Part shown: positions 62,407 through 64,000 of the stretch, piece after piece
Position numbering within the stretch: position 1 is the stretch's first letter
Layout: every line of letters starts with the position of its first letter
Assembly (NCBI RefSeq): GCF_012272835.1
Contig: NZ_JAAWWK010000001.1
Location: 744,001 to 808,000 of the forward strand
Origin: Spongiibacter thalassae
GTDB taxonomy: Bacteria > Pseudomonadota > Gammaproteobacteria > Pseudomonadales > Spongiibacteraceae
Direction: 5' to 3'
Length of the DNA: 64,000 nucleotides
Position numbers and translations under genes: made by a program
The notes under the pieces: model-generated
Told to the model about the DNA's origin: nothing
Database searches by the model: none
The model's input: the letters and a program-made list of their open reading frames with translations, nothing else

Positions 62407-62435
62407 GTGACAAAAAGGAAGATAGTGTCTAAATT
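62407..62435 (+). promoter_or_regulatory. Promoter with RACA-N12-RTGT operator (site 7)
   Basis: GTGACA (62407-62412), 17 bases, TAAATT (62430-62435). GACA...GTGT spans 62409-62428. It shares GTGTCTA-ATTA with site 3. It lies 90 bases before the start at 62525. Confidence 0.45.
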
Positions 62436-62524
62436 ATAGGGCGATTGCCCAATAGTCATTTATTACCGTCGTCATTGTGACGACTAAAACGTTGTTAACG
62501 ATAAGACTAATACGAGGCAGCAAG

Positions 62525-63538
62525 ATGAATGCAATTTTAGAGCAGAACAATTATTTGGACGGCATGGGTGTGCCAGCCGTAGATTCGCTGGTTAGCTTGG
62601 CGCCAGCTTCTGCAAAGCTCTACGACGAACTTACTAAAGGCTTCGCGCCCGAATCAGCGGCGCTGAATTCGCCGCAGTCTTATTGGATTGCCTTTAACGC
62701 GTGGATAACCAATGAACTTTCGCGCCGCATCATGAAAACCGAGGTCAGTGATAGTGAGTTTGGCGGGTTTTTATGGGCTGCCTATGCCTCGTCATATTGG
62801 GGTGGTATGGAATTGCGGGAAAACTGGGGAATGCCGCCGGCGATGGAGAGACTCGGGATCGCACTGGAGCCTCCGTATCTGGAGACTCTCGATAACCTTG
62901 CGGCGACCTTTAATTCGAGATTATCGGTGATGGCCCAGGGCAATGACAAATGCCTCGACTATGTCGATGATCTACTCCACGAAGACCTGAACGCCGGGGC
63001 ACTGTGGAACACGGCCTATAACGCAGGGTGTCAGGTAATTAAAACCGAGGACGCGCCAATAGGCCAGCGGCGTCCCCATCGTCGCCCACAGCCATCGATG
63101 GTGCGTATCAACACCCGTGACTTTATGCGTGTTGACTACGAGCTGCCTGCGCCGGAATACCTGCGTGTACTCCGCTCGGCCTTTGAGGTTGCGGTCACCT
63201 CGCAGCCAGAAACCTACGAGCAAATTATCGTGGGTAAAGACGGACAGAAAGACCTTCGGGAAATCTGGGCCGGCGGCGTTGGGTTTGGTAACACTTCCTG
63301 GGGAGATGGCGCCAATGATGCGTGGACGGACGAATATTTCGACGACACCCTGCATTGGAGCACCGTGGTGAATTTTGGCCTTGAGGCGGTAAGTTTGGCC
63401 TGTTTCGCGGCGTTGATAAACAAGGACGCAGATCTGGCGCGGCGTGCGGTAATGGGCAATGCCATGTATGCCGGTATGGCGACCGGTTGGCTGTTGGGGA
63501 TGCTGAATGTCGAAGGCAGTCTTCCCGCACGTGGTTAG
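62525..63538 (+). CDS. Protein of unknown function
   Basis: 337 residues from ATG 62525. I do not recognise the family. It lacks a signal peptide and membrane segments and looks mainly helical, with many Trp, Ala and acidic residues. Notable stretches: WAAYASSYWGGMELRENWGMP near residue 85, a basic GQRRPHRRPQP patch near 185, and a Trp/Asp-rich GNTSWGDGANDAWTDEYFDDTLHWS near 255. The Asp/His-rich late region could bind metal, but that is a guess. It has its own promoter-like sequence with a site-7 operator. A membrane-protein gene follows after 31 bases, so the two are probably co-transcribed and part of the same regulon. Confidence 0.75.
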   Translation: MNAILEQNNYLDGMGVPAVDSLVSLAPASAKLYDELTKGFAPESAALNSPQSYWIAFNAWITNELSRRIMKTEVSDSEFGGFLWAAYASSYWGGMELRENWGMPPAMERLGIALEPPYLETLDNLAATFNSRLSVMAQGNDKCLDYVDDLLHEDLNAGALWNTAYNAGCQVIKTEDAPIGQRRPHRRPQPSMVRINTRDFMRVDYELPAPEYLRVLRSAFEVAVTSQPETYEQIIVGKDGQKDLREIWAGGVGFGNTSWGDGANDAWTDEYFDDTLHWSTVVNFGLEAVSLACFAALINKDADLARRAVMGNAMYAGMATGWLLGMLNVEGSLPARG

Positions 63539-63569
63539 GTTTTTTATTAATAATTAGAAGGATAGAACA

Positions 63570-64000
63570 ATGATGGGTATTTCGTTACCAGTCGATTTAA
63601 ATCGCCACCTGCGCAAGGAGATGGTGACTAATTTTGCGATAAATTTGGTGATTAATGGCGCGATTGCTTGGTTTGCCTTTGGCGCCAGCCAGCGCGTACC
63701 GATGTGGGGTGAGCACGGCTACGGTGCCGACCTCGCCATTACCGCCTTTTTTCTGTGCTGGATTATCGGTGCCATTTTTGTGGCGATGCACCGCAGTAAA
63801 GTGCGCAAGGGCAAATTTGCGCCCCTGGCGATAACGGTGCCGGCCTGGTTGCCGCGAAATGCCCTGTTGTTTGGCCTGTTGCTTGGCATAGTCGCACTGT
63901 TGACTGTCTTCCCTATTACAGTCGGAGTGTTGTGGGTGTTCGGTCTAAGCAATATAGATTTGCTGGCCTTCAGTATTTTTAAAGGTGCCTGGGCTGGAGT
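63570..64000 (+). CDS. Integral membrane protein of unknown function, 5-prime part (runs off right edge)
   Basis: The first 143 codons of a frame still open at the window end. AGAAGGA lies 7 bases before ATG 63570. At least three hydrophobic segments are visible (about residues 20-36, 52-70 and 93-118), with a basic loop HRSKVRKGK between the second and third. No motif that I recognise. Same strand and close spacing with the unknown gene upstream suggest a two-gene operon. Confidence 0.75.
   Translation, partial: MMGISLPVDLNRHLRKEMVTNFAINLVINGAIAWFAFGASQRVPMWGEHGYGADLAITAFFLCWIIGAIFVAMHRSKVRKGKFAPLAITVPAWLPRNALLFGLLLGIVALLTVFPITVGVLWVFGLSNIDLLAFSIFKGAWAG

Noticed and set aside
1-64000. CRISPR arrays, tRNA/rRNA genes, prophage, intact insertion sequences
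   Set aside because: No regular spaced repeats, no tRNA-like cloverleaf, no transposase or phage gene recognised on either strand; only REP-like hairpins are present.

Overview
The window reads as chromosome of an aerobic, probably marine gammaproteobacterium. This is inferred from the gene mix: many TonB-dependent receptors (TBDRs), class I PHA synthase, Bcr/CflA and spinster-like MFS exporters, fused indolepyruvate:ferredoxin oxidoreductase, gammaproteobacterial REP-like repeats and moderate GC. A Spongiibacteraceae/Halieaceae-type organism would fit, but no rRNA or other marker is present to prove it. I see no tRNA, rRNA, CRISPR, phage or intact transposon. Almost the whole window is one catabolic island.

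Left part (1-14.5 kb). A minus-strand operon starts near 5.2 kb: SDR, SCP-x-like thiolase, second SDR, GMC oxidoreductase, then a TBDR running off the left edge. An amidohydrolase-fold gene precedes it. Divergent genes encode a membrane-anchored esterase, a patatin lipase and a FadL-like porin. A LysR regulator faces a dihydrodipicolinate-reductase-like dehydrogenase, followed by a beta-rich protein of unknown role. Five copies of a 17-bp motif (TAACT-N7-AGTTA type) sit in front of these units.

Centre-left (14.8-30.6 kb). An SDR, a regulator made of two fused GntR units, a [3Fe-4S] ferredoxin, a CYP101-like P450, a TBDR, an acyl-CoA ligase, a remarkable pair of overlapping Rieske-oxygenase-like genes, enoyl-CoA hydratase, acyl-CoA dehydrogenase and two MFS transporters. 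In the Rieske pair one protein has only the [2Fe-2S] site and the other only the mononuclear iron site. A second motif (RACA-N12-RTGT), overlapping promoter-like sequences, recurs through this part and again at 40.9, 48.2 and 62.4 kb.

Centre (30.8-40.6 kb). Indolepyruvate:ferredoxin oxidoreductase, an APH-fold kinase and a PHA block (synthase, reductase, MaoC hydratase). Then comes a decayed TBDR/carboxylesterase fusion remnant between GC-rich inverted repeats, and a TetR gene.

Right part (41-64 kb). TBDRs alternate with secreted or lipoprotein hydrolases of four different families, a second GMC oxidoreductase, SDR, a limonene-epoxide-hydrolase-like protein, two TetR regulators and two genes of unknown function at the right edge. 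A compact unit, TBDR-carboxylesterase-SDR-epoxide-hydrolase-like, lies at 53.0-58.5 kb.

Working model (inference): the island imports hydrophobic, probably ester-bearing terpenoid or steroid-like molecules through TBDRs and a FadL porin. Esterases cleave them, and P450, Rieske, GMC and SDR enzymes oxidise them. Activation to CoA esters, beta-oxidation-like steps and storage of surplus carbon as PHA would follow. The substrate itself cannot be read from the sequence.
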